DNA of 64,000 bases, from contig JAFEKR010000047.1 of the NCBI GenBank assembly GCA_019022495.1, positions 124,001-188,000 on the forward strand. The letters are read 5' to 3'. The stretch is from Epichloe hybrida (taxonomy: Eukaryota > Ascomycota > Sordariomycetes > Hypocreales > Clavicipitaceae). This document shows, in pieces, positions 44,221-55,500 of this stretch (position 1 is the first letter of the stretch; each line of letters begins with the position of its first letter). The notes beneath the pieces are model-generated. The model saw only the letters and a program-made list of their open reading frames with translations. It ran no database searches and was not told the DNA's origin. The position numbers and the translations under genes are program-made.

Positions 44221-45807
44221 ATGGATTTCTTCGAGCAAACAATGGAGCAACAGCCTTCGACACCTCCCGCCGAAACTGGCATTCCCGGTGTACCCTCACC
44301 CCAGTTCGCTCTCCTCAACTACCTCTTTCCAGGCTATTCAATGGTCACATCCGCCGCCAATGCCTACATGGGTGCCGATATCAACACTTACATGCCAGCT
44401 CTGATTGCCATCCTCGCCATTTTCGTCTCATGGAACTATATCAAAGATCAGTTTTGGGTCATTGCCGATGACTACCTCATGTCAAGTGTCACTATCCGCA
44501 CCGATGATGAAATTTACAACATGGTCATGCTCTGGCTGTCACGGCAGAAGTTCGCCCACAATTCACGTCATTTTGTTGCCAACACCAACATCAATTCACG
44601 AAACCGCTACATGTGCGGCTACTCCAATGACGACAGCGATGATGAGGAAGACGATGAGCATGACACACATGTCGACGCCATTACCGGGGAATCCAGTTCC
44701 CAGAAGCAGGCTTTACATTACACGCCTTCTGTCGGCACTCATTTCTTCTGGTACAAGATGCGTCCGCTCACTTTTGAGCGTCTGCAGAATCGTGATCAAA
44801 ATCTCCACATGAGCCAGAGTGAGAAAGAAGAGCTCCGCATTTCCTGCTTGGGTAGGGATCCGCGTATCTTGAAGGAGCTGCTGCTGGAGGCTCGTCAAAT
44901 CCACATGAAGAAGGACGACCGCAAGACTATCATATTTCGTGCTAATATGGCTGACTGCTATTGGCAACGGTGCATGTCTCGCCTTAATCGACCGTTTTCA
45001 ACTGTCATCCTGAATGAGGATGTCAAACAGGGCCTGATTGATGACGCTGCCGATTACCTGAACCCAATTACCCGTCGGTGGTATGCTAACCGCGGTATTC
45101 CCTACCGTCGAGGATATCTACTTCATGGACCACCCGGTACGGGAAAGAGTTCTCTCAGTCTTGCTTTGGCTGGATATTTTCGCATGAAGATCTACATTGT
45201 CAGCTTGAGCTCTAGCGTCGCCACTGAGGAAAACCTCACCACTCTCTTCCACGACCTTCCTACCCGTTGCGTAGTTCTCCTCGAGGACATCGACAGTGCT
45301 GGCTTGACACACACACGAGAAGACACTTTGGCACCATCTGCCGCCCCGGAACCCGCGACTGCAGGCAGTTCCACCAACGGCCCAACTCCAACTCCTAATG
45401 GCCGCGTTTCCCTCTCGGGCCTCCTCAACATCCTTGACGGCGTTGCCTCTCAGGAAGGTCGCATCCTTATCATGACAACCAACCACATTGAGAAGCTTGA
45501 CAAGGCGCTCATCCGTCCCGGTCGTATTGATATGGTTATTCCATTTGGCCTAGCCGACTCCACTATGGCTGCGTCCATCTTCCGTGCCATCTACGCTCCG
45601 TACGATAACGAAACTGCTTCTAAATCGGATGAGAAAGACGCTGATGTGGCCGCATTGGAGGTTCGGCTTGCCAAGAAACGTGCTCAAATCAGTGAGCGCG
45701 TCAATGAACAAGCTCGGGTCTTCGGTGAGAAGATGCCCCCGCTAGAATTCAGTCCTGCCGAGATCCAGGGCCTGCTGCTGAGACACAAGCGCGAATGTTT
45801 TACTTAA
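44221..45807 (+). CDS. BCS1-type AAA ATPase, C-terminus at the AT-rich boundary
   Basis: 528 residues from the ATG at 44221; upstream in-frame codons lack an ATG. Intronless. Seen: an N-terminal hydrophobic helix YMPALIAILAIFVSWNYI (about 60-77), the BCS1-N region including SVGTHFFWYKMRPLTF and a DDD/EED acidic insert, Walker A HGPPGTGKSS (about 301-310), Walker B VVLLEDID (about 349-356), a Pro/Thr-rich insert, and the second region MTTNHIEKLDKALIRPGRID. Known: Bcs1 translocates the Rieske protein across the mitochondrial inner membrane; filamentous fungi carry many divergent paralogues of unknown role, and this one, with its inserts, is probably a paralogue. The frame ends HKRECFT within about 20 bases of where the AT-rich block starts, and I expected a helical tail of several dozen residues more. 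It may be truncated. Confidence 0.88.
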   Translation: MDFFEQTMEQQPSTPPAETGIPGVPSPQFALLNYLFPGYSMVTSAANAYMGADINTYMPALIAILAIFVSWNYIKDQFWVIADDYLMSSVTIRTDDEIYNMVMLWLSRQKFAHNSRHFVANTNINSRNRYMCGYSNDDSDDEEDDEHDTHVDAITGESSSQKQALHYTPSVGTHFFWYKMRPLTFERLQNRDQNLHMSQSEKEELRISCLGRDPRILKELLLEARQIHMKKDDRKTIIFRANMADCYWQRCMSRLNRPFSTVILNEDVKQGLIDDAADYLNPITRRWYANRGIPYRRGYLLHGPPGTGKSSLSLALAGYFRMKIYIVSLSSSVATEENLTTLFHDLPTRCVVLLEDIDSAGLTHTREDTLAPSAAPEPATAGSSTNGPTPTPNGRVSLSGLLNILDGVASQEGRILIMTTNHIEKLDKALIRPGRIDMVIPFGLADSTMAASIFRAIYAPYDNETASKSDEKDADVAALEVRLAKKRAQISERVNEQARVFGEKMPPLEFSPAEIQGLLLRHKRECFT

Positions 45808-46706
45808 TATTTCTTATAGTTATTATAATTCTATATTTCCTATAGCTAAATTAATTCTATTTCTTATAGCTTTTAGAAAACTTTATAACCTATATTATTA
45901 TCTTTAGGCTTATAGGCTATTAAGCAAAAATAAGACTAAGATAGATTTAACTACACTTCTATTAGATTTAACTACACATAGGTAATAGTAATATTAGGGG
46001 ATAATGCAAAGTGAGAGTGTAGTAAGCTTCCTTTAGTTAGCGTGAAAGAGCAATATGTGTAAAAGGGTCTAGTGGCTTTAATCTATCCTATTAAATCTAG
46101 CTATTTACTATTAACTTTTTTCCTTTATTATTACTATTCTATAGGTAGATTAAGGCCTTTCTTTGCGTATTCTCTTTGCTAATTAATTAGGTTTTTCTTA
46201 AGGTAGTCTTTCACTATCTTAGCTATATTAATTTGCATTTTGTTTTTAGCTATCTATTAATTATCTTTAGCTATATATCCCTTCTATCTAATAAGGAATT
46301 TTACTCTTACTATTTTAGTCTGTTTAAAAATCTTAACCTAATAACCATAGATTTATTTAATCTCCTAATAATTCGCTTCCTTCGGATTATTAAATGTAAT
46401 TAGTAGCAAAGCTAGTTTTTCCTTATTAAATAAATCCTTTCCTTATACTAGTTTTTATAACTATACTACTAATACTACTAGATAGACTTAAGAGTCTAAA
46501 GGGAAATCTAATTAATATACTAATAGGTTTACCTTTTCTAGCACCTTATATAGCCTTACTCTCTATAGTAACTATTTTTTCTTAGGCTTACTAGGTAACT
46601 TATATCCCTTATATAATTATAAATACACTATATCCCTTATATTAATATTAACTAGTTTATGATAATTATTATACTAAATCTTAGTAAGGGCAGTAGCTAT
46701 TATAAT

Positions 46707-48649
46707 CAGAGTATTGCACTAAAACGTGTAGTGTAGTGTAGTATTTGTAGTGTAATGTAGTAACTACACTATAAACTACACTACACTACAAACTACACTA
46801 ACTACAAGGAAAAAAAAACTATATTACACTAACTATAAAAAAAAAACTATAATACATTACACTACAAATTTTTTTTCCTAAACTACACTAACTACAAATA
46901 CTATAAATATAGTATTAGACTTTTTATTAGTTATTAGTATTATTAAGGCTAAAAGAAAGCTAGTTATATAAAAGCTTTTATTCTTATCTATTTTATTAAA
47001 TTAGTTATAGAATTTATAATATTATTTTATTTTAATAATTTTATTATAACTAAGTAAGGTTATATATAAAATTATACTTTTTTAATAATACTATTTAACT
47101 TAATGCTTTATTTTACTAATATAACTTAAAGAAAAACCTTCTTATTATATTATTTACTATTTCTATGAATTATTTTATATTTCTATAAATTATTATTATT
47201 ACTTATTTAAAAACAGTTTAAAAAAAACTACTAGTAAACTTAATATAAGTAGCTTATTATACCTTATTATACCTTATTATACTTTATTATACCTTATTAT
47301 ACCTTATAATAGCTTATAATAGCTTATAATACTAATATTACTAATATTACTAAGATTACTAAGATTACTAAGATTACTAAGATTACTAAGATTACTAAGA
47401 TTACTAAGATTACTAAGATTACTAAGATTACTAAGATTACTAAGATTACTAAGATTACTAAGATTACTTATAATATTATTAGTGTTAAAGTTTAATAAAA
47501 AATAAATAACTAATAAATAACTTAAATATAAATACTAGTAATTATAAGTAAATTACTATAGTAAAAGCTATAGTTTTTAATAACTTAGTATTTTAAGGTT
47601 TTTAAAAATATTAATATTATAAAAATGTTTTCTCTTTTGTGTTTTTTTAAATAATAATAAATATAAAATAATAGTAATTATAGTAATAATAGTAATTAAG
47701 GTTATAAAAGTTATTAAAGCTTTTATAATAAGTATAATATATTATATAAAACTAAGTCCTAGTATTATTTTTAAAAATAAGTTAAACTTATTTTTTATAG
47801 CTTATTTAAGCTATATAGGGTAATTAAAATAATACTATTAGTTATCTATTAATAAATTATAAATATTAGTCTATTATATTCTTTCTTTATGTATTATTAT
47901 AATAAGATATATAAAGTTACTATATATAACTTCTTAAAGCTTTAGAATTATAAAGCTTAAAGTAATATTTAATTAGTTTAAATAGTAAATAAATAGTTTA
48001 AGCTTTTTTTAAGTTTTTATTATATTAATAATAATATTAAAGTACTAAGTATATATTCTATTAACTTTTATATATTTATTTAGATTTCTAATTTAATTTA
48101 ATTATATTAGTTTAGGGTATTTTTTAATTAAATTAATAATAAAAATATAAGATAATTAATAATAATAGTAAATAAAATAATTAGAAGGTTTTTCTTAAAG
48201 TTATATTAGTAAAATAAAGTAATAAGTATAATAATATTATTAAAAAGGTATAATATTATAAATAACCCTAGTTATAGTAAAATCCTTAAAAAAAGGTAAA
48301 TATTATAAATTCTATAACTAATTAAGTAAAATAGGTAATAATAAAAGCTTCTATATAACTAGCTTTCTTTTAATCCTTATAATAACATTATATAATAAAA
48401 AGGCCCACTTTTTTTTTACTAATACTAATTTGTAGTTTTTGTAGTTAGTGTAGTTAGTAACTATACTAATTACACTACACTATAAGTAAAAAAAACTACA
48501 ATACACTACACTATAAAAAAAAAAAACTACACTACACTAACTATAAAAAAAAAAAACTACAATATATTAACTACAAGAAAAAAAAAACTACATTACAAAT
48601 ACAAAATTTTCCTAAAAACTACACTAACTACACTACAAACAATACTCTG
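46707..48649. mobile_element. 1.94-kb element with CAGAGTATTG inverted ends, hAT-like
   Basis: CAGAGTATTG at 46707-46716 and CAATACTCTG at 48640-48649 are exact inverted ends. Just inside each lie about 200 bases packed with short subterminal repeats of TAGTGTAG/CTACACTA. It interrupts the minus-strand copia copy: CTTAGTAAGG lies just left and CTTATGCTAGACTAG just right, both of which are close together in the other copia copy. The 8-base flanks ATTATAAT and CTTATGCT are only partly alike. CAG termini, subterminal repeats and an 8-bp gap suggest a hAT-type non-autonomous element; this is inference. Confidence 0.6.
47346..47462 (+). repeat. Perfect 9-bp tandem repeat, 13 copies of ATTACTAAG
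   Basis: Thirteen uninterrupted ATTACTAAG units lie within the hAT-like element, preceded by degenerate CTAATATTA and ACCTTATTAT units. The perfection contrasts with the mutated surroundings and implies expansion after RIP. Confidence 0.95.
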
Positions 48650-51553
48650 CTTATGCTAGACTAGTAGTTAATTAGCCTAAGGCTCCTGTATCTGGCATGA
48701 TTCCTCTGAAGATCTCTTTAGAATAGCGTCCTTTAGAGGCATAATAGATTAAATTATCTTTATTAGAAGCCTCTTTAAGGTATAGCTCTTACTTAAGCAA
48801 GGTATGTTAAAAAGCTTAATTCTTAAGTGTTATAAGGATATTAACATTATCTATTATTTATAATCCTACGCAAAAGAATTATATAATGCTAAGTTATGCC
48901 TTTAATAATAGCTTCCTCTTAATATTATTATTACTATTATCTTAGTCCTAAGTAAAGGCCTTAAGCTATGTTTCCTAGTCTTTTATTTTCTCTTTATTAT
49001 TACTATTATTTCCTTTAAATAAAATAAGGAATACCTAAAACTTCTTCTTTATAGGAGGTAAATAATAGTTCTTACTAGCTTATTACCTCTCTTTCTCTTT
49101 CTAATATTTAGTGTTAGTATAGTTTAATAACTAGTAGCTACTCTTACTATAAATAAAGCATTACTTAAGTTATCTAAAGTTACTATAATAACTTTCTCTT
49201 CCTTAGTCTCTTTAATTTTATTAGCTATATTAGTAGTCTATAAACATTACCTTTAATAAGTCTTTATCTTAATACTAGTAGTATTAGTTACTTCTTATAT
49301 TACTCTTTGTAATTATAATTAATTTATAGAGATTACTAGTAAGGTTCTTAAAGCCTAGTATATATATATACTTTACTACCTAATATTTAGGGATACTAAA
49401 GACTATATTTAAGGTTTGCTTATAAAGCTTTATATTTACTATATTAGAGAGGTATAGCCCTTTATAAACTCTCTTTAAGGTAATTAATAGAATCTTAAGG
49501 CACTTAAGCTTAGTCTTATTAGGGTTCTAAGTAATAATATTCTTAAGAGTTATATTACTTTATTTATATTAGTAAAATTATTAATTACTCTTTATCTTAA
49601 AGCATTAATAGATATTTATAATTATCTTTTTATATAAGAGGTTCTTACTAGTAAGGTAATTAAGAAAGTGCTATTTAGTATTTCCTATTAATATAATAGG
49701 GAATACTTTACTAAAATATAACTTAAGGAGGTTAATTTAGTTATACTTACTCTTAAAGAGCGTAAGCTTTAGTAAAAGAAAGTTATATAGCTTTTTACTA
49801 TAATAGTTATTATTCTTATATATTTTTATAAGCTTAGAGATTTTCTTTATAATTTACTTATTAGAAGGAAGGTATTAAGAAGGGAAATTAAACTATTAAG
49901 GGTTAAGCTCCTAATATAACTAAGATTATTATAGGGGTTTTTATAGAGAATATAGTAATTATTCCCTTTAGAAGCTAGGAATATTAGGTAAGGTCTTTAT
50001 AGTAATAGCCTATAGAGGTTATATTTAAGGTAGTTTAGAGAATCTTAACCTTTCTTCTAGCTAATAAGGCATTAAGGTTTAATAAAGCACTTCTTTAAGT
50101 AATACTAGGATTAAATATCCTAGGCCTTATTTAATAAGAATACTATAATCTTATAGAGAGTTATATAGCTCTCTTATAATATCCTTATTTACTCTTTTAA
50201 AGGTATTCTTAGACTAGCCTTTAAAGTTCTCTTAAAATAATTCCTAGAGGTTATTATCTCTCTAGCCCTAATGCTTACTAAGGTTAATAAACCCTATAAT
50301 ATAATTATTAAGCTTAGGCTATATAGTAGTCTTAGGATCTAGATTATTATATTTTTTTTAATCTCTTATAAGCTTACTAGTAAGTAGTTATAAATATAGT
50401 AAGAGTTTATTCTTTTAAGGTCTTTTAAGAATAGTTATCTTTAAAGATACTTATAGGGGTTTAGAGAAAAGGGATATGTTTTAAGGAGTGCCCCTTATTA
50501 TTCTTTTACCCTCTAGTTTTATCCCTTTAGTAATATTAGTCTTAAATTAATAAGGCTAATAAAAATAAGGTAAAAGTGCTATAATTAATATAATAAAGCC
50601 TAGAGCTTTACTTATAAAATAAGTAAGATAAATAGGATAAATAAGATAAATAGGATAAATAAGATAAATAGGATAGAATAAATAGGATAAATAAAATAGG
50701 ATAAATAGGATTAGTAGGATTAATAGGATTAATAGGATAAATAAAGGGAAATAATAAAAAATAATAGAGAAAGTGTAAAAGAAGGAAAAATAGTAAAAAG
50801 AAGAGAATAAGCTATAAAGATAGTATAGAAGCAGAAGTAACTTAATACCTAGAACACTAAGGCATAAAAAGCTATAAAGAGAGAAAAAGGGTTATAAAGA
50901 GAGTATAAGGGGAGGTTATATAGGTTAGCTAGCTTAGCTAAGGGTTATTTTTAATATTAGGTTTAAATAAAATACCTTATAGCAATAGATTTAGTTATTT
51001 AGTTAGTTTTCTTATAATAGATAATAAGATTAATAATTAACTAAATATCCTAAAGGCCTAAGAGTTAATAGATTAATCTCTTAGAAGTCTAATAAGCCTA
51101 TTACTAGGATTTTAGTCTATTTTCCTTTAGTATACTTTATAGTTATACCTCTTTACTATAATAACTATTAATTTAGTATAATAAGAGGTAGTAGCTATAG
51201 TATTTATAGAAATGTCTTTTCTTATAATACTTAACTTATTTATAGTTATAGTTAACTACTAATTAGTATTAGTTACACTAAGGAATATTATACTAGTGTA
51301 AAGAGGTTAAATTTAATAAAGTTAATAATAATAGCTAATAACTAAGAGAAAAGAAAAGGGAGAAGAAAAGAAATCTAGCTAGAAAAGAAGGTAAGCAAAA
51401 GAGAGGGAAAAGTAAGGCTATAGTGTGGTGCTACTACTAATAGAGTGAGGTAGCTTATAATGCATTTAATCACATTGCGTGTATCCCTTTAGTGGCTTTA
51501 CTCTTTGGCCACGGTTAGACTATCTATTGTCCGAGGGTCCGAAGGAAGCCATA
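48650..51553 (-). mobile_element. Partial Ty1/copia copy, minus strand, 5' LTR and gag-side interior
   Basis: The reverse complement of this segment matches the start of the complete copia element (52281 to about 55190) over its whole length: LTR at about 51265-51553, the GGATAAATA-rich stretch near 50630-50750, and the region around 48660-49050. The LTR end facing the other copy has TATGGCTTCC where the intact copy has TGTGGCTTCC. It is interrupted on its left by the hAT-like element at 46707-48649; the copia sequence further left is too diverged to trace safely. Confidence 0.8.
51265..51553 (-). repeat. LTR of the minus-strand copia copy
   Basis: Inverted copy of the 289-bp LTR, sharing CTCTTTGGCCACGGTTAGAC and CACGGTTAGACTATCTATTG (reverse orientation). 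It keeps several CpG words that the other copies have lost. Confidence 0.85.
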
Positions 51554-52275
51554 GATACTTTATTAATAAAAAAACCTTTTTTATAGAATATAATAAATCT
51601 TTAAGTATAACTTCTTTACTTACTTATTACTTCTTTATAGCTAATATTTAATAGGCTATTTAATAAAATATACTTATTACTTTTAAAATAATAAAAACTA
51701 TATTATAGTATATCTCTCTTAACTAGAATTTACTTACTTATTACTAATATATTACTAGACTTTAGCTTAAATTATATAGCTTTATAATAAGCTATTTAAA
51801 CTTATTAAAGTTACTTCTAAAGGTAGCTATTATTATTAAAATAAAGTAAGTATAATTTTATTACTTAAATACTAAATTACTATTAACTTATTACTAGCTT
51901 ATTATAAAAGTAAAGAAAAAGCTATAGAATATTATCTTAGTTTATAAAAATTCTAATAAGTATAATTATATTTACTATACTTAAATATTTACTAATACTA
52001 CTTATAAAGTAAAATATAATAAGTATACTATAATAGTATTACTAAGTAATACTATAAATTTAAAGACCTAGATTAATATTTTAAATTATCTTTACTTTAT
52101 AGCTTAAAATATCCTAATAGTAAGCTTTCTTAATATATATAGCTAATACTTAACTAACTTACTAGTAGTTTATACTAAATACTACTAATTTACTTAAATA
52201 TATTAGTCTTATTAAGCTCCTTAGTATACTTTAGGTTATATATATAAAGAGAGGGATTTTAATAATAAAGATACT
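51554..52275. repeat. AT-rich spacer between the head-to-head copia copies
   Basis: About 720 bases of AT-rich sequence without recognisable proteins, perhaps the older element into which both copia copies inserted. No gene. Confidence 0.4.
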
Positions 52276-52280
52276 CCTAA

Positions 52281-52569
52281 TGTGGCTTCCTTCAGACCTT
52301 CGGACAATAGATAGTCTAACCATGGCTAAAGAGTAAAGCCACTAAAGGGATACACGCAATGCGATTAAACGCATTATAGGCTACCCCACTCTATTAGCAG
52401 TAGTACTACACTATAGCCTTACTTTTCCCCCTTTTTTACTTACCTTCTCTTCTAGCTAGATTCCTCTCCTTCTCCCTTTTCTTTTCTCTCTTAGTTATTA
52501 GCTATTATTATTAACTTTATTAAATTTAACCTCTTTATACTAGTGTAATATTCCTTAGTATAACTAATA
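52281..52569 (+). repeat. 5' LTR of the copia element
   Basis: Same length as the 3' LTR. The two differ chiefly by transitions, some C-to-T/G-to-A on each, so both were mutated after insertion. Confidence 0.9.
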
Positions 52570-55500
52570 CTAATTAGTGGTTAACTATAACTATAGATAA
52601 GTTAGGTATTATAAGAAAAGACATTTCTATAAATACTATAGCTACTACCCCTTATTATACTAAATTAATAGTTATTATAGTAAAGAGACATAACTATAAA
52701 GTATACTAAAGGAAAATAAACTAGAATCCTAGTAATAGGCTTATTAGACTTCTAAGAGATTAATTTATTAACTCTTAGGCCTTTAGGATATTTAGTTAAT
52801 TATTAATCTTATTATCTATTATAAGAAAACTAACTAAATAACTAAATCTATTGCCATAAGGCATTTTATTTAAACCTAATGTTAAAAATAATCCTTAGCT
52901 AAGCTAGCTAACCTATATAACCTCCTTTTACACTCTCTTTATAACCTCTCTTCTTTTTTTATAGCTTTTTATGCCTTAGTGTTTTAAATATTAAGTTATT
53001 TCTGCTTTTACGCTATCTTTATAGCTTACTCTTCTCTCTTTTTGCTATTTTTCCCTCTTTTATACTTTTTCTATTATTTTTTATTATTTCCCTTTATTTA
53101 TCCTATTAATCCTATTAATCTTACTAATCCTATTTATCCTATTTTATTTATCCTATTTATTCCGTCCTATTTATCTTATTTATCCCATTTATCTTACTTA
53201 TTTTATAAGTAAAGCTCTAGGCTTTATTATATTAATTATAGCACTTTTACCTTATTTTTATTAGCCTTATTAATTTAAGACTAATATTACTAGAGGGATA
53301 AAACTAAAGGGCAAAAGAATAATAAGGGGCACTTCTTAAAACACGCCTTTTTTCTTTAAACCCTTATAAGTATCTTTAAAGATAACTATTCTTAAAAGAC
53401 CTTAAGAGAATAAACTCCTACTATATTTATAATTACTTACTAGTAAGCTTATAAGAGATTAAAAAGAATCTAATAATCTAAATCCTAAGACTACTATATA
53501 GCCTAAGCTTAATAATTATATTATAGGGTTTATTAACCTTAGTAAGCGTTAAGGCTAGAGAGATAATAACCTCTAGGAATTATTCTAAGAGAACTTTAAG
53601 GGCTAGTCTAAGAATACCTTTAAAAGAGTAAATAAGAATATTATAAGAGAGCTATATAACTCTTTATAAGATTATAGTATTCTTATTAAATAAGGCCTAG
53701 GATATCTAATCCTAGTATTACTTAAAGAAGTGCTTTATTAAACCTTAATGCCTTATTAGCTAGAAGAAAGGTTAAGATCCTTTAAATTACCTTAAATATA
53801 TTCTTTATAGGCTATTACTATAAAGACTTTACCTAATATTCCTAGCTCCTAAAGGGAATAATTACTATATTCTCTATAAAAACCCCTATAATAATCTTAG
53901 TTATATTAGGAGCTTAACCCTTAATAGTTTAATTTCCCTCCTTAATACTTTCCTTTTAATAAGTAAATTATAAAGAAAATCTCTAAGCTTATAAAGATAT
54001 ATAAGAATAGTAACTATTATAGTAAAAAGTTATATAACTTTCTCTTACTAAAGCTTATGCTCTTTAAGAGTAAGTATAACTAAATTAACCTCCTTAAGTT
54101 ATATTTTAGTAAAGTATTCCCTATTATATTAATAGGAGATACTAAATAGCACTTTCTTAATTACCTTACTAGTAAGAATCTCTTATATAAAGAGATAATT
54201 ATAAATATTTATTAACACTTTAAGATAGACAGTAATTAATTATTTTACTAATATAAATAAAGTAATATAACTCTTAAGAATATTATTACTTAAAACCCTA
54301 ATAAGACTAAGCTTAACTAATAAGACTAAGCTTAAGTGCCTTAAGATTCTATTAACTACCTTAAAGAGAGTCTATAGAGGGCTATACCTCTCTAATATAG
54401 TAAATATAGAGCTTTATAAGCAGACCTTAAATGTAATCTCTAGTATCCCTAAATATTAGGTAATAGAGTATATATATATACTAGGCTTTAAGAACCTTAC
54501 TAGTAACCTCTATAAATTAATTATAATTATAAAGAATAGTGTAAGAAGTAACTAATACTACTAGTATTAAGATAAAGACCTATTAGAGGTAATGTTTATA
54601 GATTACTAATATAGCTAATAGAATTAAAGAGACTAAGGAAGAGAAGGTTATTATAGTAACTTTAAATAACCTAAGTAATGCTTTATTTATAGTAAGAGTA
54701 GCTACTAGTTATTAAACTATACTAATGCTAAATATTAAAAAGAGAAAGAGAGGTAGTAAGCTAGTAAAAACCATTATTTACCTCCTATAAAGAAGAAGTT
54801 TTAGGTATTTCTTACTTTATTTAAAGGAAATAATAGTAATAAGGAAAAGGAAATAAAAGACTAGGAAACATAGCTTAAAGCCTTTACTTAGGACTAAGAT
54901 AATAGTAATAATAATATTAAGAAGAAGCTATTATTAAAGGTATAACTTAGTATTATATAATTCTTTTACATAGGATTATAAATAATAGATAATATTAATA
55001 TCCTTATAACGCTTAAGAATTAAGCTTTTTAACATGCCTTACTTAAGTAAGAGCTATACCTTAAAGAGGCTTCTAATAAAGATAATTTAATTTATTGTGC
55101 CTTTAAAGAACACTATTTTAAAGAGATTTTTAAAGGAATTATGCTAGATATAAGAGCCTTAGGCTAATTAACTACTAGTCTAGCATAAGCTAAAGCCTTA
55201 CTAAGATTAATGCTATTATAAATAATTAAACCCTATAACCTAGAAGTTATTTGCTTTAGTGCTAGATTAGCAATAACACGTAGCGTTATTTATATGCCTA
55301 TAAAGCTTAGCTAAATTAACTTTTATGTCCTTAACACTACTATACCCTTTCTCTTTTCCCTTACTAATATAGATAAAATAAAGGTTAAGATTAATAACCT
55401 TACTAATATATTAATTTAAAATAATAAGACTATACCTATTATATGTAAATAGGGCTACCCTTAGTAGCTTTTAAAGGTAAGAGAAACTGCTGCTTTTTAC

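Noticed and set aside
47346..47462. Regularly repeated 9-mers considered as a CRISPR array
   Set aside because: No unique spacers, units are directly adjacent, and the host is a eukaryote.
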